DNA from: Kitasatospora humi
GTDB lineage: Bacteria > Actinomycetota > Actinomycetes > Streptomycetales > Streptomycetaceae
Reading direction: 5' to 3'
Assembly (NCBI RefSeq): GCF_020907985.1
Contig: NZ_JAJJPA010000005.1
Location: 1-64,000 of the forward strand
DNA length: 64,000 bases
Position numbers and translations under genes: made by a program. Below, one piece after another: positions 28,127 to 39,799 of the stretch. The notes beneath the pieces were generated by a model. The model worked only from the letters and a program-made list of their open reading frames with translations. It ran no database searches and had not been told where the DNA came from. Position 1 is the stretch's first letter. The number at the start of each line of letters is the position of its first letter.

Positions 28127-29677
28127 ATGCGGGCCGTGACGGGTGACCAGTCGACCATGAGCAAGCCTTGGCTGCGGGCCGCGCTGCGCTGCTCGGCGGT
28201 GCTCGCGGCGGCGGCGCTGGCCCTGCCGGTCGCCGCCTCGACGGCGTTCGCCGCGCCCGCCCCCGACCCGGCCGCCACCGCCATCACCCCGCCGGGCACC
28301 GACCCGCTGGCCGCCGCCAAGGCCACCCTGGGCCCGCTGCTGGACCAGATCCACCAGCTCTACCAGAACGCCGAGGCCGCCACCGAGCAGTACAACGCCA
28401 CCACCCAGAAGCTCGCCACCAAGCAGAACGACGTCAACGCCGTCAACGCCAGACTGGCCCAACAGCAGCAACTGGTGGACGCGGGTCTGGACGTGGCCGC
28501 CGAGCTGGCCGCCGACCAGTACCAGAACGGCAACCTGTCCGCCTACGGCCAGCTGCTGCTCACCAACGACCCGTACCAGGCCGTCCACATGGGCGAGCTG
28601 CTCGCCGCCGCCGGTCGCTCCCAGGCCGCCTTCATCGCCCAGCTCAAGTCCGAGCAGGCCGACCTGCAGCAGCTCAAGGGCCAGGCCACCGCCGCGCTGG
28701 CCGACACCCGGACGCTGCTCGGCCAGCAGGACCAGAACAAGGCCCAGATCGCCCGCCAGCTGGCCACCGTCGAGCAGATCGTCTCCAGCCTCACCGGCGT
28801 CCAGCAGGCCCAGCTGGAGGCGCTGGAGCAGCAGCAGGAGAACCAGGACCAGCTGGCCTTCCTGGCCTCCGGTGCGCTGGGCCAGGGCGAGCGCGCCCCG
28901 TCCGCGGCCGGCCGGCAGGCGGTCGCCTTCGCACTGGCCCAGCTGGGCAAGCCCTACCTGTGGGGCGGCATCGGCCCCGACGCCTACGACTGCTCCGGCC
29001 TGACCTCGCAGGCCTGGCTGCACGCGGGCGTGCAGATCCCGCGCACCAGCGAGGACCAGTGGGCCGGCCTGCAGCACGTCCCACTGAATCAGCTGCGCCC
29101 GGGCGACCTGGTGGTCTACTACGCCAGCGCCGAGCACATCGCGATGTACATCGGCGGCGGTTACGTGGTGCAGGCGCCGCACACCGGCGCGGTGGTGCGG
29201 ATCTCGCCGATCGGCATGGCCCCGATCCTCGGCGCGGTGCGGCCCGACCCGCAGAGCGCGTCGGACGGCGGCGGCTGGCAGGTGCCGGACGCGGTCAAGA
29301 ACGCCGACACGGTCACCCCGGTCGCACCGGGCTCGACGGCCCCCGGCCTGCCGACCGTGGCGCCGCTGCCGACCGGCCCGGTGGTCCCGGTGGCGCCCCC
29401 GGCGCCGAGCGCCGCCCCGCCGGCCCAGTCCGGCACCGCCTCGGGCAGCCCGTCCGGCAACGGGTCGTCGCCGCACCCGTCCGGCCCGCCCGCGCCCGGC
29501 GCGTCGCCGACACCGGGCGCTGGGAGCGGCTCCGGCAGCCCGTCGGCCCCCGGTTCGCCGCACCCGTCCGGCTCGTCCTCCGGCAGCTCCTCGCCGACCG
29601 GCAGCCCCGCACCGTCGACCTCGGGCAGCGCGCCCGCTTCCGGCGCCCCCGGGACGTCGCCCACCCCGACGCCCTGA
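28127..29677 (+). CDS. secreted NlpC/P60 peptidoglycan endopeptidase
   Basis: Exported cell-wall hydrolase of 516 residues. A signal peptide (LRCSAVLAAAALALPVAAST, cut near AFA-AP) leads to a coiled-coil region (about 70-240, Gln-rich). The C40 peptidase domain follows, with the catalytic Cys in DAYDCSGLTSQAW and the His in AEHIAMYIGGGYVVQAPHTG. The last ~130 residues are a Ser/Pro/Gly/Thr tail, perhaps spanning the wall. ATG 28127 is favoured by the GAGGGGGG site; ATG 28157 is an alternative. The architecture resembles RipA-type hydrolases acting in division or sporulation. Confidence 0.92.
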   Translation: MRAVTGDQSTMSKPWLRAALRCSAVLAAAALALPVAASTAFAAPAPDPAATAITPPGTDPLAAAKATLGPLLDQIHQLYQNAEAATEQYNATTQKLATKQNDVNAVNARLAQQQQLVDAGLDVAAELAADQYQNGNLSAYGQLLLTNDPYQAVHMGELLAAAGRSQAAFIAQLKSEQADLQQLKGQATAALADTRTLLGQQDQNKAQIARQLATVEQIVSSLTGVQQAQLEALEQQQENQDQLAFLASGALGQGERAPSAAGRQAVAFALAQLGKPYLWGGIGPDAYDCSGLTSQAWLHAGVQIPRTSEDQWAGLQHVPLNQLRPGDLVVYYASAEHIAMYIGGGYVVQAPHTGAVVRISPIGMAPILGAVRPDPQSASDGGGWQVPDAVKNADTVTPVAPGSTAPGLPTVAPLPTGPVVPVAPPAPSAAPPAQSGTASGSPSGNGSSPHPSGPPAPGASPTPGAGSGSGSPSAPGSPHPSGSSSGSSSPTGSPAPSTSGSAPASGAPGTSPTPTP

Positions 29678-29701
29678 CGCCCCGGCGCCCCGGCGCCCTG
29701 A

Positions 29702-29721
29702 CGCCCCGGCGCGCCGGGGCG
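29702..29721. terminator. 20-bp GC palindrome after the NlpC/P60 gene
   Basis: CGCCCCGGCGCGCCGGGGCG is a perfect palindrome 25 bp past the stop. The sequence just before it (29665-29715) is a near-duplicate of the unit GCCCTGACGCCCCGGCGC. A second inverted repeat (about 29731-29765) lies between it and the convergent oxidoreductase stop. Together they likely end transcription from both sides. Confidence 0.55.
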
Positions 29722-29773
29722 GCTCGGCAGCGGCGGCCGGTCCGGAGGTCCGGATTCGGCCGCCGCACCGTTG

Positions 29774-32068
<2,295 letters not shown>

Positions 32069-32310
32069 GACTGCGCTCCTTCGTCGGTCAGTCCAGGACT
32101 CGTCGGTCCCTCCGGGGCCGCGCCGTCGACAGCCCCGCGCCATCCTTTCACCCGGCGCGACCCGGCACAGGGCCCGAGACCGGCCGAAACCCTGCTGCCC
32201 AACCCGTCCTTCGCACCTTGCCAAGGGGCCTGAGATGGCTGACGATATCGCTGGCGCGGCATGCCGGTCGGCTGTCTCAAGGCGCCGGCCGGGCACGTTC
32301 TGGGGGAGTC

Positions 32311-33504
32311 ATGAGAGCCGGCGACGTACTGGGGGAGCGCTACCGCCTGATCGGGGAGCTGGGCCGCGGCGGCTTCGGGGTGGTCTGGGAGGCCTACGAC
32401 CAGCGGCTCGGCCGCCAGGTGGCGGTCAAGACGCTGCGCCACCGCGGCACCAAGGAAGCGGCCACCGATCTGGCCCGGCTGCGCCGGGAGACCGAGGTGC
32501 TGGCCAAGCTGGTGCACCCGAACATCGTGCTGGTGCTGGACCTCGGCGAGGACTCCTCGGAGGGCGAGCGGTTCAGCTACCTGGTGATGGAGCTGCTCAA
32601 CGGCCTGACCCTGAAGCAGGTGCTGGCCGACGGGCGCCCGGAGCTGCCGCGCGCCCTGGACTGGGCCCGGCAGCTCTGCGCGGCGCTCGCCGCCGCCCAC
32701 GCCGCCCAGGTGATCCACCGGGACGTCAAGCCGGAGAACATCATGTTCACCGCGCCGGACCGGAGCGTGCTCAAGGTGCTGGACTTCGGCATCGCGCAGA
32801 TCGGCGACAACCGGGACGCGCTCACCACCGAGGGCGCGGTGATCGGTTCCACCCCGTACCTGGCGCCCGAGCGGTGGCGCGGCGAGCCCGGCTCGGTCCG
32901 CTCCGACCTCTACGCGGTCGGCTGCGTGCTCTACGAACTGCTCACCGGGCAACGGCCGTTCACCGCCGGCAACACCTACGGGCTGATGGTGCAGCACCTG
33001 GAGGAGGAGCCGCCGCGGCCGTCCGCGCTGCCCACCGGGCCGGCCGAGCTGATCGCCGAACTGCTCGCCAAGGACCCGGCCGAACGCCCCGACAGCGCCG
33101 CCGTGGTGGCCGAACGGCTGGCCCGCGCCCTGGAGGCGATCCGCGACCTGCGGCGCCGCGCGGACGCCGCCTTCCAGGCCGCCGAGGACGGCAGGGCCGC
33201 CGAGGCGGTCGACCAACTGCGCCCGCTGATCGAGCAGTTCGCGCTCGCCTTCGGCCCGGACGATGCCCGCACGCTGCGCACCTGCCACGATCTGGCGGTG
33301 GCGCTGGCCCGGCTCGGCCGGCCCGACGAGGCCTACTGCGTGCTCGCCGAACTGGCCCCGCTGGCCACCGCCGCGCTCGGTGACGGCCACCCCGAGGTGG
33401 AGGCGATCCAGCGCCGGCTGGCCCGCACCCCGGTGCCCGAACGGCTGTGCCCGCCCGGCCTGCTGGCGGCGCTGCTCGGGGCCGTCAACCGTACCGGCTG
33501 CTGA
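32311..33504 (+). CDS. soluble Ser/Thr protein kinase with helical-repeat C-terminus
   Basis: Hanks-type kinase of 397 residues. The kinase domain spans 10-270: LGRGGFGVVWEAYDQRLGRQ, catalytic HRDVKPENIMF, metal-binding LDFGIAQIG, and STPYLAPERWRGEPGSVRSD. Residues 275-390 form a TPR-like helical region (AAFQAAEDGRAAEAVDQLRP, then LARLGRPDEAYCVLAELAPL). There is no membrane helix, unlike most Streptomyces kinases. GGGGGAG precedes ATG 32311. It diverges from the molybdopterin oxidoreductase across a 242-bp gap. Confidence 0.92.
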   Translation: MRAGDVLGERYRLIGELGRGGFGVVWEAYDQRLGRQVAVKTLRHRGTKEAATDLARLRRETEVLAKLVHPNIVLVLDLGEDSSEGERFSYLVMELLNGLTLKQVLADGRPELPRALDWARQLCAALAAAHAAQVIHRDVKPENIMFTAPDRSVLKVLDFGIAQIGDNRDALTTEGAVIGSTPYLAPERWRGEPGSVRSDLYAVGCVLYELLTGQRPFTAGNTYGLMVQHLEEEPPRPSALPTGPAELIAELLAKDPAERPDSAAVVAERLARALEAIRDLRRRADAAFQAAEDGRAAEAVDQLRPLIEQFALAFGPDDARTLRTCHDLAVALARLGRPDEAYCVLAELAPLATAALGDGHPEVEAIQRRLARTPVPERLCPPGLLAALLGAVNRTGC

Positions 33505-33531
33505 GCCGGCCCCGGTCGGCGTGACGGCCGC

Positions 33532-34275
33532 TCAGTCGACGGTCCGCGGGGCGGCGAGCCGCTCCAGCAGGCGGGCCGCCCGCCCGTCCGGTCCGTCCAG
33601 CGCGAGCAGGCCGGCCAGCACCTCGGCGGTCTGCTCGTCATGGGCGGCGGTGGCGGCGGTCATCACCACGAACTCGTCCACCAGCCAGTCGCACAGCTCG
33701 GCGGGCGGCAGTTGGCGGCCCTCGTCCAGCCAGCTGAGCGAGCAGGCCTCGACCACCGAGATCCAGGACCGGACCAGCAGGGTCAGTCGGGGGCCGGGCT
33801 CGCGCACGCCCATGTAGCGCACGGTGCGGCGCAGCGCGGTGCGCCGCACCTCGTCGACTATCGCGCCGGTCCGCGCGGTCGCCACCACCGAGCCGCCGCG
33901 CAGCAGGGCCGCGTAGCCCGCGTCGTGCTCGGCGACGAACGACAGGTAGCCGGCCAGCACGGCGCCCAGCTGCTCGGTCGGGGTGCCCTGGGCGGGCACG
34001 GCGAACCGGCTGATCAGCTCCTCGGCGGCGCTGCGCAGCGCCGCCTCGTAGAGCTGCTGCTTGCCGCCGGCGAAGTAGCGGTAGACCAGTGGGCGGGAGG
34101 CGCCGGAGGCCTCGGCCACGTCGTCCAGGCTCACCTCGTCCGGCGGCCGGGCGGAGAACAGGGCCAGCGCCACGGCGATCAGCTGCTCGCGGCGCTGTTG
34201 CACGGGGAGCCGTCGGTAGCCGGACCGCTTGCGGCCGGCGGGGGCAGCGGGTGGTGCCGGCTCCGTGTCGCTCAT
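33532..34275 (-). CDS. TetR-family transcriptional regulator
   Basis: Repressor-type regulator of 247 residues with an N-terminal HTH (VSLDDVAEASGASRPLVYRYF) preceded by a basic arm (RKRSGYRRLPVQQRREQLIA). The ligand-binding domain is unassigned. It diverges from the DUF885 gene (139-bp gap), a plausible target; no clear palindrome was found. It converges on the soluble kinase with a 27-bp gap. The start is ATG 34275. Confidence 0.9.
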   Translation of the reverse strand: MSDTEPAPPAAPAGRKRSGYRRLPVQQRREQLIAVALALFSARPPDEVSLDDVAEASGASRPLVYRYFAGGKQQLYEAALRSAAEELISRFAVPAQGTPTEQLGAVLAGYLSFVAEHDAGYAALLRGGSVVATARTGAIVDEVRRTALRRTVRYMGVREPGPRLTLLVRSWISVVEACSLSWLDEGRQLPPAELCDWLVDEFVVMTAATAAHDEQTAEVLAGLLALDGPDGRAARLLERLAAPRTVD

Positions 34276-34414
34276 GGCGGTCAGCGTAGTGGCCGGTGCA
34301 CGGGCGCCACAGCCTGGCGGAGGCCGCCGCGCGCGGGCGCACACGCCGGTAAATCGCAACCACCCGTTCCGGAAAGGGGATTGCAAAGCGACCCGGTTGC
34401 GAAAAGATGTCCTA

Positions 34415-36151
34415 ATGGCTTCCGAAGTGAATTCCCCCACCGGCACCCCGCGGAGCATCGCGGACGCCTATGTGCAGGCCCTTGCCGACCTCGACCCGCT
34501 GACCGCGGTCTACCTCGGGCTCAACCCGGAGGACGACCGCCTCCCCGATCTCTCCCCGGCCGGCCAGGACGCCCTCGCCGAGCTGGCCCGCCGCACCCTG
34601 GCCCAGCTGGACGCCGCGGAGGCGGCCGGTGCCGTCGATGCCGCCGCCGACCCGCCTGCCGAGCGGCGCTGCGCCCGGCTGCTGCGCGAGCGGCTCACCG
34701 CGGAGCTCGCCGTGCACGAGGCCGGCGAGCACCTGCGCGCGGTCCGCAACCTCGGCTCGCCGCTGCACAACACCCGCGAGCTGTTCACCCTGCTGCCGAC
34801 CGACACGGAGGACGACTGGCGGCGGCTCGGTCGCCGACTGGCCCGGATCCCGCAGACCCTGCGCGGCTACCGCGAGCTGCTGGAGGCGGGCGTCGCCGCC
34901 CGGCTGTTCTCCGGGCCGCGCCAGGTGGTCACGGTGATCGGACAGCTCGACGAGTGGCTGGCCCCGGACGACTCGGCGGTCGAGGAGGCCCGGCCGGCCG
35001 GCTGGTTCGGCGTGCTGGTCAGCCCGGCCCCCGAGGCGGTGCGCGCCGAGCTGGTCGGCCACGCCCGCACCGCCGCCGAGGAGCTCGCCGCGCTGCGCGA
35101 CTGGCTCTCGGACGTCTACCACCCGGCCGCCGCCGACGCCCCCGACGCGGTCGGCCGCGAGCGCTACGGCCGCTGGGTGCGCTTCTGGACCGGTGCCGAC
35201 CTGGACCTGGACGAGGCCTACCGGTGGGCGTGGACGGAGTTCCACGACCTGGACCGCCAGATGCGCGTCGAGGCCGAGAAGGTCCGCCCGGGCAGCACGC
35301 CGATGCAGGCGATGAAGTGGCTGGAGACCGAGGGCGAGGCCATCGAGGGCGCCGGGACGGCCCGCGAGTACCTGCAGGGCCTGATGGACCAGGCGATCAG
35401 CGACCTGCAGGGCGTGCACTTCGACCTGGCCGAGCCGGTCACCCGGGTGGAGTCGCGGATAGCCCCCGCGGGCAGCGCGGCGGCCCCGTACTACACCGCC
35501 CCCTCGCTGGACTTCACCCGCCCCGGCCGCACCTGGCTGCCGGTGCTCGGCCGTGAGCGGTTCCCGGTCTGGGACCTGGTCAGCACCTGGTACCACGAGG
35601 GCGTCCCCGGTCACCACCTGCAGCTGGCGCAGTGGAACTACGTGGCCGGCAGCCTCTCCACCTACCAGGTCAGCCTGGGCGGCGTCAGCGCCAACCTGGA
35701 GGGCTGGGCGCTCTACGCCGAGCGCCTGATGGACGAGCTCGGCTACCTCACCGACCCGGGGCACCGCCTCGGCTACCTCAACGCCCAGATGATGCGGGCG
35801 CTGCGGGTGATCGTGGACATCGGCATGCACCTCGGCCTGGAGTTCCCGGCCGACTCGCCGTTCCGCCCGGGCGAGCCGATGACCCCCGAGCTGGCCCGGG
35901 AGTTCTTCGGCGAGTACTGCGGGCTGTCCGCGGCCTTCCTGGACAGCGAGCTGGTCCGCTACCTGGGCATGCCCGGGCAGGCGATCGGCTACAAGCTGGG
36001 CGAGCGGGCCTGGCTGCGCGGCCGGGCGGCGGCGCGGGCGGCGCACGAGGCGCGCGGTGCGGAGTTCGACCTCAAGGCCTGGCACATGGCGGCGCTCTCC
36101 CAGGGTTCGCTGGGCCTGGACGACCTGGTGGCGGAGCTCTCGGTGCTCTGA
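34415..36151 (+). CDS. DUF885-family protein, putative zinc metallopeptidase
   Basis: 578-residue member of the DUF885 family, predicted to be a metallopeptidase-like hydrolase. The zinc motif is HEGVPGHHLQLAQWNYV (H-E-x-x-x-G-H-H). Other family blocks are APYYTAPSLDFTRPGRTW before it and YAERLMDELGYLTDPGHRLG after it. No signal peptide is seen. The start is ATG 34415; AAGATGT lies a few bases upstream with TTGCAA 18 bp before, and there is no ribosome site, so the message may be leaderless. The substrate is unknown. Confidence 0.88.
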   Translation: MASEVNSPTGTPRSIADAYVQALADLDPLTAVYLGLNPEDDRLPDLSPAGQDALAELARRTLAQLDAAEAAGAVDAAADPPAERRCARLLRERLTAELAVHEAGEHLRAVRNLGSPLHNTRELFTLLPTDTEDDWRRLGRRLARIPQTLRGYRELLEAGVAARLFSGPRQVVTVIGQLDEWLAPDDSAVEEARPAGWFGVLVSPAPEAVRAELVGHARTAAEELAALRDWLSDVYHPAAADAPDAVGRERYGRWVRFWTGADLDLDEAYRWAWTEFHDLDRQMRVEAEKVRPGSTPMQAMKWLETEGEAIEGAGTAREYLQGLMDQAISDLQGVHFDLAEPVTRVESRIAPAGSAAAPYYTAPSLDFTRPGRTWLPVLGRERFPVWDLVSTWYHEGVPGHHLQLAQWNYVAGSLSTYQVSLGGVSANLEGWALYAERLMDELGYLTDPGHRLGYLNAQMMRALRVIVDIGMHLGLEFPADSPFRPGEPMTPELAREFFGEYCGLSAAFLDSELVRYLGMPGQAIGYKLGERAWLRGRAAARAAHEARGAEFDLKAWHMAALSQGSLGLDDLVAELSVL

Positions 36152-36200
36152 CCTGCTCCGACCTGCTCTGATGCACTGACGGAGGGCTTCGGCCGGGCAC

Positions 36201-36231
36201 CCGGGACCACCTCGCGGCGGCGTGGTCCCGG
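36201..36231 (+). terminator. terminator after the DUF885 gene
   Basis: CCGGGACCAC (36201-36210) pairs with GTGGTCCCGG (36222-36231) across an 11-base loop, 50 bp past the stop. Confidence 0.7.
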
Positions 36232-36392
36232 GGCGTCGCCACCCGGGCACCAGGGGCGGCAGGGCTCGGCATAATCGGGGACTTATTCCCCGTTTGTCCT
36301 GGTTTTTGGCTTGCCTTGTCTGACTCAGCGAGCTTCGCTGGAGAAAGGCCGTCCGCGCACGCCGGCGGCACCCCGTCCGGAAGGCTCCTCCC

Positions 36393-37946
36393 GTGTCCGC
36401 CCAACACGCGATGAGCGACCCGGTGCCGGACCCCCGCCGCTGGCGGGCACTGGCCGTGATCGCCATCGCCCAGCTGATGATCGTGCTCGACATCACGATC
36501 GTGAACATCGCGCTACCGTCCGCCCAGAAGGACCTGGGGATCTCCACCGGCGACCGGCAGTGGGTGATCACCGCGTACACCCTCGCCTTCGGCGGGCTGC
36601 TGCTGCTCGGCGGCCGTCTCGGCGACCTGTTCGGCCGAAAGCGCACCTTCATGACCGGTCTGCTCGGCTTCGCCCTCGCCTCCGCGCTCGGCGGCGCCGC
36701 GGTCTCCCCGGAGATGCTCTTCCTCGCCCGGGCGCTGCAGGGCGGCTTCGGCGCGCTCCTGGCCCCCTCGGCGCTCGGCCTGCTCTCCACCACCTTCACC
36801 CAACCGCGTGAACGCGCCACCGCCTTCGGCATCTTCGGCGCCATCGCGGCGGGCGGCAGTGCCGTCGGCTTCATCGCGGGAGGGCTGCTCACCGAGTACC
36901 TCAACTGGCGCTGGTGCCTGTTCGTCAACGTGCCGATCGCACTGGTCGCGGCGCTCGGGGCCTACCGGTTGCTGAAGCGCGACCACATCGCCAAGGGCCG
37001 GCGGATCCCACTCGACCTCCCGGGCGTGGCGTTGGGCTGCGGCGGGCTGCTGGCCATCGTCTACGGCACCTCGGAGGCCGAGTCGCGCGGCTGGGGCAAC
37101 TGGCTGGTGCTGGCCTGCCTCTGCCTGGGTGCGGCCCTGGAGGTCTGCTTCGTGCTGTTCGAGAAGTACTCCACGCACCCGCTGCTGCCGCTGCACATCG
37201 TGCGCGACCGCAACCGCGGCGGCGCCGCCCTGTCGGTCGGCCTGGCCGTGATCGGGCTGTTCGGGATGTTCCTGTTCCTGACGTTCTACCTGCAGACGGT
37301 CAAGGGGTTCTCGCCACTGAAGACCGGTGTGGGGTTCCTGCCGATGACCGCGGCGATCATCTTCGCCTCGACCGGCATCGCGGCCCGGTTGATGACCCGG
37401 GTGCCGTCCCGGTACCTGATCGTGCCCGGACTGCTGCTCGGCGCCTCCGGCATGGCCTGGCTGTCCCAGATGAGGGTGGACAGCCCGTACGCGGCCATGG
37501 TGCTGCCCAGCGAGCTGCTGCTCGGCCTCGGCATGGGCCTGGTCTTCATGCCGTCCATGAACCTCGCCACCCTCGGCGTCGCGCCACGCGAGACCGGCGC
37601 GGCGGCGGCCACCATCAACACCGCCCAGCAGGTCGGCGGCTCGATCGGGACCGCGCTGCTCAACACGATCGCGGCCAGTGCCACCACGGCCTACCTGGTC
37701 GGCAAGAACGTGGCCAGCAAGGCGGTCCAGGACGCGGGCGCGGTGCACGGCTACAGCGTCGCCGCCTGGGTCGCGCTCGGGATCTTCCTGCTCGCGGCAT
37801 TGGTCGCGGCCGTCATGGTCGACCACCGGCCGGGCCCGCAGGACCAGGCCGCCGAACAGGAGGGCCGGGCCCGGCAACCCGCGACCGGAACGGCGGCCGC
37901 CGCCGGGGGCACGCCCCGTCCGGAACCCGGGGGAGAAGCCACCTGA
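36393..37946 (+). CDS. DHA2-family (14-TMS) MFS drug exporter
   Basis: Proton antiporter of 517 residues with 14 predicted helices. Helix 1 signature LMIVLDITIVNIALPSAQKD, motif A GGRLGDLFGRKRTFM, and motif C area FIAGGLLTEYLNWRWCLFVN are typical of the EmrB/QacA group. GTG 36393 follows GGAAGG. It has no adjacent regulator gene. The upstream 240 bp hold the DUF885 terminator and an unusually T-rich stretch (36285-36320) around CGGGGACTTATTCCCCG. The substrate is unknown. Confidence 0.9.
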   Translation: MSAQHAMSDPVPDPRRWRALAVIAIAQLMIVLDITIVNIALPSAQKDLGISTGDRQWVITAYTLAFGGLLLLGGRLGDLFGRKRTFMTGLLGFALASALGGAAVSPEMLFLARALQGGFGALLAPSALGLLSTTFTQPRERATAFGIFGAIAAGGSAVGFIAGGLLTEYLNWRWCLFVNVPIALVAALGAYRLLKRDHIAKGRRIPLDLPGVALGCGGLLAIVYGTSEAESRGWGNWLVLACLCLGAALEVCFVLFEKYSTHPLLPLHIVRDRNRGGAALSVGLAVIGLFGMFLFLTFYLQTVKGFSPLKTGVGFLPMTAAIIFASTGIAARLMTRVPSRYLIVPGLLLGASGMAWLSQMRVDSPYAAMVLPSELLLGLGMGLVFMPSMNLATLGVAPRETGAAAATINTAQQVGGSIGTALLNTIAASATTAYLVGKNVASKAVQDAGAVHGYSVAAWVALGIFLLAALVAAVMVDHRPGPQDQAAEQEGRARQPATGTAAAAGGTPRPEPGGEAT

Positions 37947-38240
37947 CGGGATGGTCGGGGAGCGGGCCACCTGACGGGCCGTCCAATCGCTGCGGCAGTC
38001 CCTCTTCCTCCCGGCGCGAACCGTCGGTCATGATGTCTGCGCAGTCCACCGGGCGGACACGTCCTCGACTCCTGCCTTACCCCGGCCGGTGGATTCTCAG
38101 ACGGCTCTCAGCCCAGCATCACCTGACGACCAGTGCGCCGGGTAATAGTCGGTAGGGGCCACGGCGCCGCACCCCGGCGTCGAGCAACCGGCCGACCGGG
38201 CCATGAGCACCGACCGATCGTGGGCAGGAGTCACGTCCTG
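37947..38240. other. non-coding gap before the trypsin-like protease
   Basis: 294 bp with no convincing coding frame. It repeats CACCTGACGGG (37940 and 37968 areas). A GGGTAATAGT element near 38140 could be part of a promoter for the protease gene, but a matching -35 was not found. Confidence 0.4.
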
Positions 38241-39329
38241 ATGACCAGTGAGCAGCAGCGCGGGGCACGCCGCGTCCGCAGGGTCCGTCCGGTGGTCATG
38301 ATGGCCACGCTCGCCGTGGTGCTGCTCGGGGCGATAACGGGGGTCAGCATGCTCACCCCCGACGCCGCCGCGTTCACCGGGCTGACCGGCGGCTCGGTGA
38401 CGCACAAGGCGGCCGGGCCGGCCAAGAGCGTGAGGCGGGCCCAGCCGTCCGCCGGCTCGGCCACCCCGAGCTCACCCGCCGTCGACCCGGCCGGCCCGGC
38501 CACCGTCGCCGGGCCCTCCAGCAGCTCCCCGGTGGCCCAGCTGCCGCCGCTGAACTCCCCCTCCCCGACGCCCACCCCGAGCCCGAGCCCGAGCGACACG
38601 CCGCCGGCCCCCGCGCCGTCCGGCTCGCCGACCCAGGCGGCCCCCTCCTCGCCGACCCCGCAGGACACCGACAGCCGCTCGGCACCCACCACCCAGACCG
38701 CCCCGCCCGGCCCCGAGGCCAACCGGGTCGGCGCCCTGTTCAGCGCACCGGTCGGCCCCGGCAACCACTTCTGCACGGCCAGCGTGGTGCACAGCGCCGC
38801 CCGCGACCTGCTCCTCACCGCCGCGCACTGCGTCTCCGGCGGCGCGAGCGGCGTCACCTTCGCCCCCGGCTACCGCGACGGCAAGGCGCCGTTCGGCACC
38901 TGGCAGGTCACCAAGGTCTTCACCACCAACGGCTGGTCCCAGAACGGCGACCCCGACCAGGACTTCGCCTTCCTCCAGCTCGCGCCCAACAGCAGCGGCC
39001 AGCAGGTCGAGGACGTGGTCGGCAGCGAGAACCTGGGCCTCAACGAGCCCTTCACCGCCACCGTCCGCCTCTACGGCTACCCCAACGCCACCGACGAGCC
39101 GATCGTCTGCAGCAACGCCACCACCCAGCAGTCCGCCTACCAGCGCCGCATCGACTGCCCCGCCTACCCCAACGGCACCAGTGGCGGCCCCTGGATCTCC
39201 ACCGCCACGGGCAACGTCATCGGCGTCATCGGCGGCTACCAGCAGGGCGGCGACACCGACGACACCTCGTACAGCGCGTACTTCGACTCGACGATCGGGA
39301 ACCTGTACTACTCGGCGACGGGGTCGTGA
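38241..39329 (+). CDS. secreted or anchored trypsin-like serine protease
   Basis: Extracytoplasmic S1-type protease of 362 residues. A basic N-terminus and one hydrophobic helix (VVMMATLAVVLLGAITGVSM) serve as signal or anchor. A Pro/Ser/Thr/Ala linker of ~110 residues follows. The protease domain has a complete triad: His in LLLTAAHCVSGG, Asp in PDQDFAFLQLAP, Ser in PNGTSGGPWIS. It resembles V8-like/trypsin-like peptidases of Streptomyces. The start is ATG 38241; AGGAG lies ten bases upstream. Substrate unknown. Confidence 0.88.
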   Translation: MTSEQQRGARRVRRVRPVVMMATLAVVLLGAITGVSMLTPDAAAFTGLTGGSVTHKAAGPAKSVRRAQPSAGSATPSSPAVDPAGPATVAGPSSSSPVAQLPPLNSPSPTPTPSPSPSDTPPAPAPSGSPTQAAPSSPTPQDTDSRSAPTTQTAPPGPEANRVGALFSAPVGPGNHFCTASVVHSAARDLLLTAAHCVSGGASGVTFAPGYRDGKAPFGTWQVTKVFTTNGWSQNGDPDQDFAFLQLAPNSSGQQVEDVVGSENLGLNEPFTATVRLYGYPNATDEPIVCSNATTQQSAYQRRIDCPAYPNGTSGGPWISTATGNVIGVIGGYQQGGDTDDTSYSAYFDSTIGNLYYSATGS

Positions 39330-39339
39330 CCGGCCGGTA

Positions 39340-39799
39340 GGGTCTCGCCCCTGCACGACGGATCGGCCGGTCCGGTCCCGCCCCGCTCGAAGCGCGTCCA
39401 CCTCCAGGGCCTGCCCCCGGGGGTGGCCGTGCTGTCGGTCCCCGGGGTCGGGACCGACTGGTACCGGCGCGGCTTCAGGTACTGGGTGGCGCGGGCGCTC
39501 TGCTGATCCTGGTCACCGGCTTGATGGTCATCCAGTGCCTCTTCCACGAGTCGGTCCTTGCGGACGACCCGCACACGACCCGCTTCGGCGCCGAGTGGTG
39601 GGGAGTGGTGGCCTTCGGCACGCTCGCGACCGGTGAAGGCTTCCGGACGGCCTCCTTCAGCCGGACCCTCCCGTTCGCCGGGCCGCGGCAGCGTCAGCCG
39701 GAGCCTGTCCGCAAGCTGCTGGCCCTGGCCGTGCTGGTCTACGTCATCAGCGGCGGTCGACCTGATCAGCAGGCCTCGAACTCGTACTCCAGCACATAG
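39340..39799 (+). pseudogene. probable frameshifted small membrane-protein gene
   Basis: No intact gene is seen between the protease and the convergent GntR gene. One frame ends in GVGTDWYRRGFRYWVA and then a stop. Another frame, one base off at about 39490, continues GALLILVTGLMVIQCLFHES and runs to 39799, where the end overlaps the GntR 3' end. Joined they read as a small protein with two membrane helices (a second near LLALAVLVYVISGG). No good start or ribosome site was found. It is either a decayed gene or a base-call error in a GC run. Confidence 0.4.
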
